Shown: positions 1-6,239 of the stretch, piece after piece
How the letters are laid out: each line of letters starts with the position of its first letter
How positions within the stretch are numbered: position 1 is the first letter of the stretch
Position numbers and translations under genes: made by a program
Notes under the pieces: model-generated
Database searches by the model: none
What the model was told of the DNA's origin: nothing
What the model saw: the letters and a program-made list of their open reading frames with translations, nothing else
Source: an uncultured Synechococcus sp.
Lineage (GTDB): Bacteria > Cyanobacteriota > Cyanobacteriia > PCC-6307 > Cyanobiaceae
Direction: 5' to 3'
Length of the DNA stretch: 7,934 nucleotides
NCBI GenBank assembly: GCA_937930135.1
Contig: CALGVO010000121.1
Coordinates: 1-7,934 of the forward strand

Positions 1-371
1 AGCTCGGCAAGCCGCGCCGGATTCTGCAAAAAGAGCCAGCCCACCATTGTCTCAAATCCCGTGGCCCGGCCATAAATCGACGCCTCACCGCGGCGGGGGC
101 CACGACCGGCGCGATTCCGCCCCCGGCGCACCCAATCCCTCTCCTGATCGGTGAGCAGGGGATCAAGCCGCTCGAGCAGATCAGCCTGGGCGGCCGCTTT
201 CACCTCCGCCACCACCGCCCGATGCAGGTCATCGGAGCGCCCCGGACGCCGGCAGTGGCGCAAGCGCTGGTGCAGTTCCCACACCGCATCACCCAGCCAG
301 GCGAGCTGAAGCGGCCCAAGACCATCAGCGATGCCGACCTGGGTCGCCTGGGCGCGGATCCAGTCGCTCAA
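1..371 (-). CDS. mrnC: Mini-ribonuclease III (partial, C-terminus outside window)
   Basis: Mini-RNase III is a double-strand-specific endonuclease with an RNase III catalytic domain and no dsRNA-binding domain; in Bacillus it matures 23S rRNA ends. The 123 visible residues carry the family signatures: LAWLGDAVWE at about residues 23-32 with catalytic Asp28, RRGRN at about 82-86, and ATGFETMVGWLFL at about 103-115 with catalytic Glu107. I chose the TTG at 369-371. An in-frame TGA at 390-392 lies upstream and no ATG, GTG or TTG occurs between them. The start lies 1 nt after the stop of the STAS gene, so translational coupling is likely; no good ribosome binding site is visible. Only the last part of the protein is missing. 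The identification rests on these motifs and is firm; the role in rRNA processing here is inferred from the family. Confidence 0.9.
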   Translation of the reverse strand, partial: MSDWIRAQATQVGIADGLGPLQLAWLGDAVWELHQRLRHCRRPGRSDDLHRAVVAEVKAAAQADLLERLDPLLTDQERDWVRRGRNRAGRGPRRGEASIYGRATGFETMVGWLFLQNPARLAE

Positions 372-372
372 A

Positions 373-720
373 TCAAGCCGCCAGCTGGGTCATGGCGCTC
401 TCGAGATCGGGCACCAGATGCAGAAACTCTTCCAGACGCACCAGTTTCACCGTCTGAATCACCCGGGCATTGCCAACCACCAGGAAGCTGCGCTTGCCGT
501 CGTTGCACTGCTTGGCGAGCTGCACCATCGCCCCCAGGCCGGAGGAATCGATGAAATCGATCTTGCTCAGATCCACAACGACCGCAGATTTGTTGGTCTG
601 CAACACGTCGCCCACATAAGCCAGGAACTGCTTCTCGGAATAGGCGTCCAGCTGGCCGGTGAAATGGAACACCAGGCAACGGTCCCGTTGCTCGAAACCG
701 CCGCGCAGAGAAACGGTCAA
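373..720 (-). CDS. STAS-domain protein (anti-sigma factor antagonist type)
   Basis: This small cytosolic protein (115 aa from the TTG) is a single STAS domain of the SpoIIAA/RsbV type. Such proteins bind anti-sigma factors or switch kinases and are controlled by phosphorylation of one Ser. The diagnostic stretch is DFIDSSGLGAMVQL at about residues 55-68, with the phosphorylatable Ser59 or Ser60 followed by Gly-Leu. The N-terminal beta strands (CLVFHFTGQLDAYSE) and the helix after the motif fit the fold. No anti-sigma factor or kinase gene lies nearby, so its partner is unknown. It sits between carA and mrnC on the same strand. The start is uncertain: TTG at 718-720 is the only conventional start, but a strong AGGGGG ribosome site lies 9 nt before an in-frame ATC at 736-738, which would add six residues (ITELQR). 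Confidence 0.88.
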   Translation of the reverse strand: MTVSLRGGFEQRDRCLVFHFTGQLDAYSEKQFLAYVGDVLQTNKSAVVVDLSKIDFIDSSGLGAMVQLAKQCNDGKRSFLVVGNARVIQTVKLVRLEEFLHLVPDLESAMTQLAA

Positions 721-735
721 TCGCTGCAGTTCAGT

Positions 736-753
736 GATGGAACCAGACCCCCT
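736..753 (-). promoter_or_regulatory. Ribosome binding site pointing to an ATC start for the STAS gene
   Basis: On the minus strand AGGGGG (753-748) lies 9 nt upstream of ATC (738-736), an ideal Shine-Dalgarno spacing. The codons from ATC run in frame into the STAS domain. The annotated TTG at 720 is 27 nt from the same purine run, which is too far. Either initiation uses a rare ATC codon, or the TTG is used with no Shine-Dalgarno help. Confidence 0.4.
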
Positions 754-770
754 CGAAAGCGTTGTGCCGA

Positions 771-799
771 AGTGTAGGGATCCTCACCGCAGAACACCA
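771..799 (-). promoter_or_regulatory. Possible internal promoter before the STAS gene
   Basis: In the 83-nt gap between carA and the STAS gene there is a TACACT (776-771) matching the TAnnnT -10 pattern. TGGTGT (799-794) lies 17 nt upstream but is a poor -35. Such short matches occur by chance, so this is only a candidate for separate transcription of the STAS-mrnC pair. Confidence 0.2.
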
Positions 800-803
800 C
801 GAT

Positions 804-1958
804 TCAGCGCCGTTCCGCCATCAACGCCACAAATCGAGCGAAGTGATGATCGGCATCGTGGGGGCCTGGACTGGCTTCCGGGTGGTATTGCACCCCGAAA
901 ACCGGTTGATGACGATGGGCCATGGCCGCCACGGTGCGGTCGTTCAGGTTGAAGTGGGTGATGGCGATCGCCTCAGGGTCAAGCGAGGCACCATCGAGGG
1001 CAAAGCCATGGTTCTGGCTGGTGATTTCCACCTGTCCGGTGGTGCCGCACGGATGGTTGAGGCCGCGATGGCCGTAGGTGAGTTTGAAGGTGGAGCCCCC
1101 CAGGGCGAGGCCGAGGATCTGATGGCCGAGGCAGATCCCGAACAACGGCAGGCCCTTCTCAGCCAGCAAGCCGCGGGCCAGGGCAATGCCGCTGGTCACA
1201 GCGGCGGGATCACCAGGGCCGTTGGAGAGGAACACCCCTTCGGGCTGTTGGGCCAGCACCGTGGCCAGATCGACATCGGCCGGCATCACGGTCACATCGC
1301 AACCATGGCCCACCAACCGATCGAGAATCGCCCGCTTGATGCCGAAATCGATCGCCACAACGCGATACCGCTGGGAGGGCGACGGCTGCAACCGCTGATC
1401 AAAGACGGCCGAACAGGCGCTTGTCCAGGTGTAGGGCTGCTCGGTGGAGACCTGATCGGCCAGGTTCAACCCCTGCATCGACGGGGCGGAGCGCACGGTG
1501 TCGAGCAAAGCCTGGGGCGACTGGCCATCGCTGCTGATAACGCCATTCATGGCGCCGGTCTCGCGCAGATGACGCACCAGGGCCCGCGTGTCGATGCCAT
1601 GAATGCCCACCACGCCGTGGGCATCGAGCCAGTCGGGCAGCGGCTGATGGCAGCGCCAGTTGCTGGGATGGGGCGCCAGCTGCCTTGCGATCAGCCCACG
1701 GGCGTGGGGCCTCTCCGCCTCCTGATCGTCAGGATTGACCCCTGTGTTGCCCAGTTCGGGATAGGTGAACGTGACCAGCTGGCCGGCATAACTGGGGTCG
1801 GTCAGCACCTCCTGATAGCCGGTCATGCCGGTGTTGAACACCACCTCGCCCACCACCGATCCCCGGGCACCACAGGCCAGCCCTTCAAACACGGTGCCAT
1901 CGGCCAACACCAGTCGCGCCGTCGCTCTGGCCTGAGCGCCTGGATCAGCAACAGTCAT
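804..1958 (-). CDS. carA: Carbamoyl-phosphate synthase small subunit (glutamine amidotransferase)
   Basis: CarA hydrolyses glutamine and channels ammonia to CarB, which makes carbamoyl phosphate for arginine and pyrimidine synthesis in the cytosol. The 384-aa product has the usual length (E. coli CarA is 382). The N-terminal domain shows GEVVFNTGMTGYQEVLTDPSY (residues 37-57, split at the window of the family motif). The C-terminal class I amidotransferase domain has FLSNGPGDP (243-251), the nucleophile Cys276 in GICLGHQILG, and His359 and Glu361 in GVQYHPEASPGPHD. The ATG at 1956-1958 was chosen because GAAGGGAG lies 10 nt upstream and the protein then begins close to the conserved domain; the reading frame is open further upstream but runs into trpD. 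It follows trpD by 34 nt and is probably cotranscribed with it. carB is not in the window. Confidence 0.97.
   Translation of the reverse strand: MTVADPGAQARATARLVLADGTVFEGLACGARGSVVGEVVFNTGMTGYQEVLTDPSYAGQLVTFTYPELGNTGVNPDDQEAERPHARGLIARQLAPHPSNWRCHQPLPDWLDAHGVVGIHGIDTRALVRHLRETGAMNGVISSDGQSPQALLDTVRSAPSMQGLNLADQVSTEQPYTWTSACSAVFDQRLQPSPSQRYRVVAIDFGIKRAILDRLVGHGCDVTVMPADVDLATVLAQQPEGVFLSNGPGDPAAVTSGIALARGLLAEKGLPLFGICLGHQILGLALGGSTFKLTYGHRGLNHPCGTTGQVEITSQNHGFALDGASLDPEAIAITHFNLNDRTVAAMAHRHQPVFGVQYHPEASPGPHDADHHFARFVALMAERR
963..972. repeat. HIP1 palindrome
   Basis: GGCGATCGCC contains the highly iterated palindrome GCGATCGC common in many cyanobacterial genomes. It lies inside carA. A second copy is at 3705-3714. 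Confidence 0.7.
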
Positions 1959-1968
1959 CGGCAGCGCG

Positions 1969-1976
1969 CTCCCTTC
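1969..1976 (-). promoter_or_regulatory. Ribosome binding site of carA
   Basis: GAAGGGAG (1976-1969 on the minus strand) is 10 nt before the carA ATG at 1958. It decides the start in favour of this ATG over the longer open frame that overlaps trpD. Confidence 0.7.
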
Positions 1977-1992
1977 AGCGACAGTCGTGAAC

Positions 1993-3039
1993 TCATTCTT
2001 CCTCGGCGGGGTCCAGCGCCTGGCGCAGCTGCTCCAGACGCTGCCAGGCTCGCCCTTCCGCCAGGGCGGTGATGGCGCGATCGACACCGGATCGCAGATC
2101 CATCTCAACGCCGGCCACCCAGAGCACCAGCGCTGTGTTGAACGCCACCACATCCCGCTGCGCTTCGCTGCCTCGCCCCTGCAACAGCTCACGCAGGATC
2201 GCCTGATTCAGCTCCAGGTCACCGCCCTTGAGGGCCGACAACGGCGCGTCTCTCAGGCCGAAATCTCCTGGCGCCAGGGTTTCGGCCCGGATCCGGCCAT
2301 CCTCCACGATGCGCACGGCATTGGGGCCGGCCAGGGAGGCCTCGTCTAAACCGCCGGCGCCATGGACCACCACGGCGCGCCGTTGCCCGAGCTGCTGCAG
2401 GGCCTCCGCCATCGGATCGAGCAGATCAGCGCGCGCCACACCGAGAACCTGACCATCGGGCAGAAGGGGATTGACCAGGGGACCGAGCAGATTGAACACG
2501 GTGCGCACGCCAAGGCTGCGCCGCAACGGCGCCAGATTGACCAGGGCCGGATGCCAGGCCGGAGCGAAGAGAAAGGTGACGCCCACGGCGGGCAACGCTT
2601 CCACCACCTGGCGGGCCTCTGCCTGCAAGCGCACCCCCAGGCCTTCGAGCACATCAGCCGAGCCCACCCGACCACTGGCGCTGCGATTGCCGTGCTTGGC
2701 CACCACCGCCCCGCAGGCCGCTGCGGTGAAGGCCACCGCGGTTGAGATATTGAAGGTGTCGGCGCCATCACCACCGGTGCCGCAGGTGTCGACCAGCAGG
2801 CCTTCGGGGCGGGCGCACGGCAGGGGACAAGCCCGGCGCAGCACCCCGGCCATGGCCGCCAGCTCTCCCCCCCGGGCACCCCGCGCTCGCAGGGATGCCA
2901 GGAAGGCTCCGGTCTGTACCGGGGTGAGCTCCTCCGCCAACCAGGCCTCCATCAGCGCCGCTGCGTCCGAGGGCAGCAGCTGCTCACCCTCGAGCAGGCG
3001 CTCGAGCAAACGGGGCCAGGGGGCGGAGGCAGTGGCCAT
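1993..3039 (-). CDS. trpD: Anthranilate phosphoribosyltransferase
   Basis: TrpD transfers the phosphoribosyl group of PRPP to anthranilate, the second dedicated step of tryptophan synthesis, in the cytosol. The 348-aa protein has an N-terminal helical domain (about 1-75) and the glycosyltransferase family 3 domain. Key motifs are CGTGGDG (86-92, PRPP pyrophosphate binding), FNISTA (96-101), KHGNRS (115-120, anthranilate and PRPP contact) and FNLLGPLVNP (182-191). The ATG at 3037-3039 gives the normal N-terminus; the frame stays open far upstream, but that part overlaps the divergent ABC gene and contains a terminator hairpin, so it is not coding. No Shine-Dalgarno is visible, because the terminator T-run occupies that position. 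Other trp genes are absent, as is usual where cyanobacteria scatter the pathway. It leads a possible trpD-carA-STAS-mrnC operon. Confidence 0.96.
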   Translation of the reverse strand: MATASAPWPRLLERLLEGEQLLPSDAAALMEAWLAEELTPVQTGAFLASLRARGARGGELAAMAGVLRRACPLPCARPEGLLVDTCGTGGDGADTFNISTAVAFTAAACGAVVAKHGNRSASGRVGSADVLEGLGVRLQAEARQVVEALPAVGVTFLFAPAWHPALVNLAPLRRSLGVRTVFNLLGPLVNPLLPDGQVLGVARADLLDPMAEALQQLGQRRAVVVHGAGGLDEASLAGPNAVRIVEDGRIRAETLAPGDFGLRDAPLSALKGGDLELNQAILRELLQGRGSEAQRDVVAFNTALVLWVAGVEMDLRSGVDRAITALAEGRAWQRLEQLRQALDPAEEE

Positions 3040-3049
3040 GGGCAGACAG

Positions 3050-3078
3050 AAAAAAACCCGGGTGCTAAGCACACCGGG
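3050..3078 (-). terminator. Intrinsic terminator in the trpD leader (attenuator or sRNA end)
   Basis: On the minus strand CCCGG (3078-3074), a bulged T, GTGC (3072-3069), loop TTA, GCAC (3065-3062) and CCGGG (3061-3057) form a nine-pair stem followed directly by seven T (3056-3050). The trpD ATG is only 10 nt further on. No minus-strand gene ends just upstream, since the neighbour is divergent, so this structure is either a conditional attenuator of trpD or the 3' end of a small RNA. On the plus strand it lacks a T-run. Confidence 0.8.
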
Positions 3079-3189
3079 CCGGGTGATGGGGACTCTTTCA
3101 ATATCCCTCAAAAAGCAACATCTGGCCAGAACGCCGTGGTTGTTTCCGGCGCGCCTTGCGCAGACCGCGGCTGAAGCCCAACCGCTTCC

Positions 3190-3195
3190 TAAGTT
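3190..3195 (+). promoter_or_regulatory. Candidate -10 element of the ABC exporter gene
   Basis: TAAGTT fits TAnnnT and would place the transcript start about 15 nt before the ATG at 3217. No convincing -35 is present, so this is tentative. Confidence 0.3.
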
Positions 3196-3216
3196 GAAGC
3201 CTGCACCGCCGACTGC

Positions 3217-4968
3217 ATGGCTGCCTTTCGCATTGACCTGATCGGCCGATATCTGAGGCCCCATCGCCGCACCGTTCTGTTCGGCGCCGTCGCCCTGGTG
3301 ATCGTCAATGTGCTGAGCGTCACGATCCCCCTCGAAGTACGGCGGATCATCGACGAACTTCAAGGCGGCTTCGCGGTGAGCGATGTGCTGCGTCAGGCGG
3401 GCTGGATCGTGCTTCTGGCGAGCACCATGGCCGTGGTGCGGCTGATCTCGCGGCAGCTCGTGTTCGGGGTGGGCCGCCAGGTGGAGGTGGATCTGCGCCA
3501 GAAGCTGTTTGAGCGGATGCTCGAGCAGGAACCGGGCTGGGTGCAACAGACCGGCAGCGGCGAAGTGATCAGCCGGGCCACCAGCGATGTGGAGAACGTG
3601 CGACGCCTGCTCGGTTTCGCCGTGCTCAGCCTCACCAACACCGCTCTGGCCTATGCCTTCACCCTGCCGGCGATGCTGGCGATCGATCCTGGGCTGACAG
3701 TCGCGGCGATCGCCCTCTATCCGGTGATGCTCGGAGCCGTGCGTCTGTTCGGTGGGCGGATGATGCGCCAGCAAAGGCGTCAGCAGGAGGAACTGGCCGG
3801 CCTCAGCGATCTGATCCAGGAAGACCTCTCCGGCATCGCCGCCATCAAGATCTACGGCCAGGAGACGCAGGAACAGGCCGCCTTCGGGGAACGGAACCTG
3901 CGCTACCGGGATTCCGCCATCCATCTGGCGCGCACCCGCAGCACCCTGTTCCCCCTGCTCGAGGGCATCTCCTCGATTTCACTGCTGCTGCTGCTCGCCC
4001 TGGGCAGCGGCCAGCTGGAGCGGGGCAGCCTCACGATCGGCGGCCTGGTGGCCCTCATTCTTTATGTGGAGCGGCTGGTATTCCCCACCGCCCTGCTCGG
4101 CTTCACCCTCAACACCTTCCAGACCGGTCAGGTGAGCCTGGAGCGGGTGGAGGAACTGCTGAAACGGGAGCCTCAGATCAGCGACCCGATCACACCCCAG
4201 CAACCGACAACGCCAGCGCGGGGACGGATCGAAGCCCGAGACCTCCACATCCGCTACGACGGCAGCAACCGCGACACACTCAACGGCCTCTCGTTTGTGG
4301 TGGAGCCCGGCGAGCTGGTGGCGGTGGTGGGCCCCGTGGGCTGCGGCAAAACCACCCTGGCCCGGGCCCTCGGCCGCATGGTGCAGGTGCCGGAAGGGGA
4401 GCTGTTCATCGACGGCTGCGACGTGACCCAGCTGCGCCTCACCGACCTGCGCAGCCTGATCGCCCTGGTGCCCCAGGAGGGGTATCTGTTCACGAGCACC
4501 CTGGCGGACAACCTGCGCTACGGCGAACCGTCCGCCCCCCTCGAAGCGGTGGAAGCGGCGGCAGCGGAAGCGCGCTTGCTGGATGACGTACGCGGCTTTC
4601 CGGATGGCTTCGACACCCTGGTGGGTGAACGGGGGATCACCCTGAGCGGCGGCCAGAGGCAGCGAACCGCCCTGGGACGGGCCTTGATCATGTCGTCTCC
4701 GGTGCTTGTGCTCGACGATGCCCTGGCCAGCGTTGACAACAACACGGCGGCGGCGATCCTGGCGTCGGTGCGCGCCCAGCGGCAGCGCACGATCCTGATG
4801 ATCAGCCATCAACTCTCCGCCGCGGCAGCCTGCGATCGGATCCTGGTGATCGAAAATGGTCAGCTGGTGCAGCAGGGCCATCACAGCGTGTTGGTGGAGG
4901 AGGAGGGTGCCTACCGACGCCTCTGGGAGCGGGAACAGGCTGCGGAACGTCTCGAAGCGGTGGCCTGA
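3217..4968 (+). CDS. ABC exporter half-transporter, permease fused to ATPase (MdlA/TM287-like)
   Basis: This 583-aa inner-membrane protein is a fused type IV ABC exporter half that must dimerise to pump a substrate, not identifiable here, out of the cytosol. Six membrane segments are predicted by eye at about 17-37, 62-85, 136-158, 160-177, 246-263 and 273-295, followed by the ATPase domain. ATPase motifs: Walker A GPVGCGKT (372-379), Q-loop Gln420 in LVPQEGYLF, signature LSGGQ (476-480), Walker B VLVLD (496-500), H-loop His531. The residue after Walker B Asp500 is Asp501 instead of the catalytic Glu, followed by ALASVD. This pattern is known from the degenerate half of heterodimeric exporters such as MdlA and TM287. 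The partner half is not adjacent. There is no clear ribosome binding site. The family call is firm; the substrate and heterodimer are inferred or unknown. Confidence 0.93.
   Translation: MAAFRIDLIGRYLRPHRRTVLFGAVALVIVNVLSVTIPLEVRRIIDELQGGFAVSDVLRQAGWIVLLASTMAVVRLISRQLVFGVGRQVEVDLRQKLFERMLEQEPGWVQQTGSGEVISRATSDVENVRRLLGFAVLSLTNTALAYAFTLPAMLAIDPGLTVAAIALYPVMLGAVRLFGGRMMRQQRRQQEELAGLSDLIQEDLSGIAAIKIYGQETQEQAAFGERNLRYRDSAIHLARTRSTLFPLLEGISSISLLLLLALGSGQLERGSLTIGGLVALILYVERLVFPTALLGFTLNTFQTGQVSLERVEELLKREPQISDPITPQQPTTPARGRIEARDLHIRYDGSNRDTLNGLSFVVEPGELVAVVGPVGCGKTTLARALGRMVQVPEGELFIDGCDVTQLRLTDLRSLIALVPQEGYLFTSTLADNLRYGEPSAPLEAVEAAAAEARLLDDVRGFPDGFDTLVGERGITLSGGQRQRTALGRALIMSSPVLVLDDALASVDNNTAAAILASVRAQRQRTILMISHQLSAAAACDRILVIENGQLVQQGHHSVLVEEEGAYRRLWEREQAAERLEAVA
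3705..3714. repeat. HIP1 palindrome
   Basis: Second GGCGATCGCC copy, inside the ABC exporter gene at an Ala-Ile-Ala coding site. See the copy at 963-972. Confidence 0.7.
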
Positions 4969-5014
4969 CGGCCCGGGCGCGGCTTAGCTGGAGAAGACCC
5001 ATGGCCTGCCGCCC

Positions 5015-5266
5015 ATGACGCCCGCCTCCCCGTTCGCGGTGCGCTGCACCCTCACCTTCGGCGACATCTACCTCCAGATCCTGGCCTGGATGGCGGTGAT
5101 CTTCGTGAGCCTGGCCGCCGGCCTCGGCTTGATGGGAGCCAGCCGACCCATCTTCGCCCTGGTGGGCGTGGGCCTGATCCTGGTGCTCAGCCTGCCGTTT
5201 CTGCTCTTCGCCTTTGTCACCACCCTGCTGAATCACATCCAGCTGGAGCCGGTGCAGGGTTCCTAG
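5015..5266 (+). CDS. Small two-helix membrane protein of unknown function
   Basis: I do not recognise this 83-aa protein. It has a short polar N-terminus (MTPASPFAVRCTLTFGDIYLQ), a hydrophobic helix at about 20-41 (QILAWMAVIFVSLAAGLGLM), a short RP turn at about 44-45 and a second helix at about 46-71, ending in a polar tail. Both termini are therefore likely on the same side of the membrane. It begins 46 nt after the ABC exporter stop and ends 25 nt before msrA, all on one strand, so it may be cotranscribed with the exporter. A GGAGAAG run (4990-4996) is 18 nt before the ATG, rather far; a GTG at 5039 would be a shorter alternative start. The overall composition and codon use match the neighbouring genes, which supports real coding. 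Confidence 0.7.
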   Translation: MTPASPFAVRCTLTFGDIYLQILAWMAVIFVSLAAGLGLMGASRPIFALVGVGLILVLSLPFLLFAFVTTLLNHIQLEPVQGS

Positions 5267-5291
5267 GGTCAACCGATCTGCAATCCCCTCC

Positions 5292-6008
5292 ATGCTTCCT
5301 TCCTGGTTGACCGGACAGCCAGCGGCAGCCGATGCCGGCACCGCAGATCGCCATGCGGTGTTGAAGACGCCCCTGCATGCGCCCTTGATGGACGACCAGG
5401 AGGAAGCCCTGTTCGGTTGCGGTTGCTTCTGGGGCGCAGAAAAGGGCTTCTGGCGCCTCCCCGGCGTGGTCACCACCACGGTGGGGTACGCCGGTGGCAC
5501 GAGCCCTTCGCCCGGCTATCAACAGGTGTGCAGCGGTCGCACGGGACACGCCGAGATCGTGCGCGTGGTCTGGAGCACGCCAGCAATCGATTTCAGCGAT
5601 CTGCTCAAGCTCTTCTGGGAATGCCACGACCCAACCCAAGGGGATCGCCAGGGGAACGATCGCGGCAGCCAATACCGCTCAGCGATCTTCACCACCACAG
5701 GGCACCAGCTGGAACTGGCCCTGGCCAGCAAGGAGGCCTATCAGCAGGCCCTGAGCGAGCAGGGGCTGGGCCGCATCACCACCGACATCCGCCCGGATCA
5801 GACCTACTACCCCGCGGAGACGTATCACCAGCAATACCTGGCCAAACCGGGCAGCCGCCCCTATTGCTCGGCCATGCCCACCGGCGTGCCTCTCGGAGCC
5901 TTCCCGGGTGCGGCCTACAAACTGCCCGCCCGGGTGTGGAGCCACTATGACTGGTCGATCGACCACTGCGTCCTGCGGGGTGACAACGCTCCGATCCAGC
6001 TGGCCTGA
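5292..6008 (+). CDS. msrA: Peptide-methionine (S)-S-oxide reductase
   Basis: MsrA reduces the S-epimer of methionine sulfoxide in oxidised proteins and free methionine, a repair function in a phototroph exposed to oxidants. The 238-aa product has the catalytic motif GCGCFWGAEKGFW (42-54) with nucleophile Cys45, the GYAGG motif (65-69), the GHAEIV motif (85-90), and AETYHQQYL (175-183) followed by PYCSAMPTG (190-198), where Cys192 could be a resolving residue. About 32 residues precede the conserved domain; an internal ATG at 5388 would trim them, but neither start has a clear ribosome binding site, and I kept the longer form. The cytosol is likely, as no signal peptide is seen. The stop TGA (6006-6008) shares its last base with the ATG of the next small gene, implying coupled translation. 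Confidence 0.96.
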   Translation: MLPSWLTGQPAAADAGTADRHAVLKTPLHAPLMDDQEEALFGCGCFWGAEKGFWRLPGVVTTTVGYAGGTSPSPGYQQVCSGRTGHAEIVRVVWSTPAIDFSDLLKLFWECHDPTQGDRQGNDRGSQYRSAIFTTTGHQLELALASKEAYQQALSEQGLGRITTDIRPDQTYYPAETYHQQYLAKPGSRPYCSAMPTGVPLGAFPGAAYKLPARVWSHYDWSIDHCVLRGDNAPIQLA

Positions 6009-6172
6009 TGAAATCCCCCTGGCCCGATTGGATGGTGCTGCTCACCCTCGCCCTCACCCTGGTGCTGGTGTTCGCCCTGGTGTTCAGCCAGCGGCCTTCC
6101 AGCACGAAGGAGCCGCCGCTGCTGTGGCGCACGCCAGCCGGCCAGGAGAGCTCCGGTTCCCTGCCGATCTGA
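6008..6172 (+). CDS. Small single-helix membrane protein coupled to msrA
   Basis: This 54-aa frame starts at an ATG whose A is the last base of the msrA stop codon (TGATG), a classic arrangement for translational coupling. The product begins MKSPWPDW, continues with one hydrophobic helix at about residues 9-26 (MVLLTLALTLVLVFALVF) and ends with a polar, proline-rich tail (SQRPSSTKEPPLLW). The short basic N-terminus and single uncleaved helix suggest an N-in membrane-anchored protein; a signal peptide is less likely, since no clear cleavage site follows. I know no function. It is short enough to be missed by length-filtered gene finders. Support comes from the junction with msrA and the hydrophobic segment; conservation in relatives has not been tested. 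Confidence 0.6.
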   Translation: MKSPWPDWMVLLTLALTLVLVFALVFSQRPSSTKEPPLLWRTPAGQESSGSLPI

Positions 6173-6239
6173 CCACCGACGGGAACGGGACAGGAGCTTT
6201 GCTGGCAAGGTACGACGCGGCCATGCAGGATCGCCGATC

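Larger units (their letters stand above)
3040..3216. other. Divergent intergenic region between trpD and the ABC exporter
   Basis: These 177 nt separate two divergent genes and must hold promoters for both. On the minus strand they contain a small hairpin with GGAAACA beginning in its stem (CGCCG 3151-3147, loop 3146-3137, CGGCG 3136-3132), a weak -10-like TATTGA (3103-3098), and the strong terminator at 3078-3050. A seven-codon ORF (MLLFEGY, start 3122) is present but has no tryptophan codons, so no classical trp leader peptide is seen. On the plus strand a TAAGTT (3190-3195) could serve the ABC gene. Confidence 0.6.

Noticed and set aside
762..2072. 436-codon open frame on the plus strand
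   Set aside because: It is antisense to carA, which has all catalytic motifs. Long antisense frames are common in GC-rich DNA, and its translation shows no recognisable domain.
1959..2192. 78-residue N-terminal extension of CarA
   Set aside because: It overlaps trpD, does not resemble CarA, and a good ribosome binding site precedes the ATG at 1958.
3101..3122. MLLFEGY mini-ORF as a trp leader peptide
   Set aside because: It contains no Trp codons and no convincing ribosome binding site, so it cannot act as a classical Trp-sensing leader.
1993..3924. 643-codon minus-strand frame that would extend TrpD by about 295 residues
   Set aside because: The extra part overlaps the divergent ABC exporter, has low-complexity His/Gln/Ala-rich composition and would contain the terminator hairpin. 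TrpD has its normal length from the ATG at 3039.
3979..4884. 301-codon minus-strand frame
   Set aside because: It is the antisense shadow of the ABC exporter, with His/Gln-rich composition typical of such shadows.
5001..5018. Five-codon frame ATG GCC TGC CGC CCA TGA before the 83-aa gene
   Set aside because: It has a well-placed GGAGAAG upstream and overlaps the next ATG, so a leader peptide is possible, but five codons without other support are not enough.
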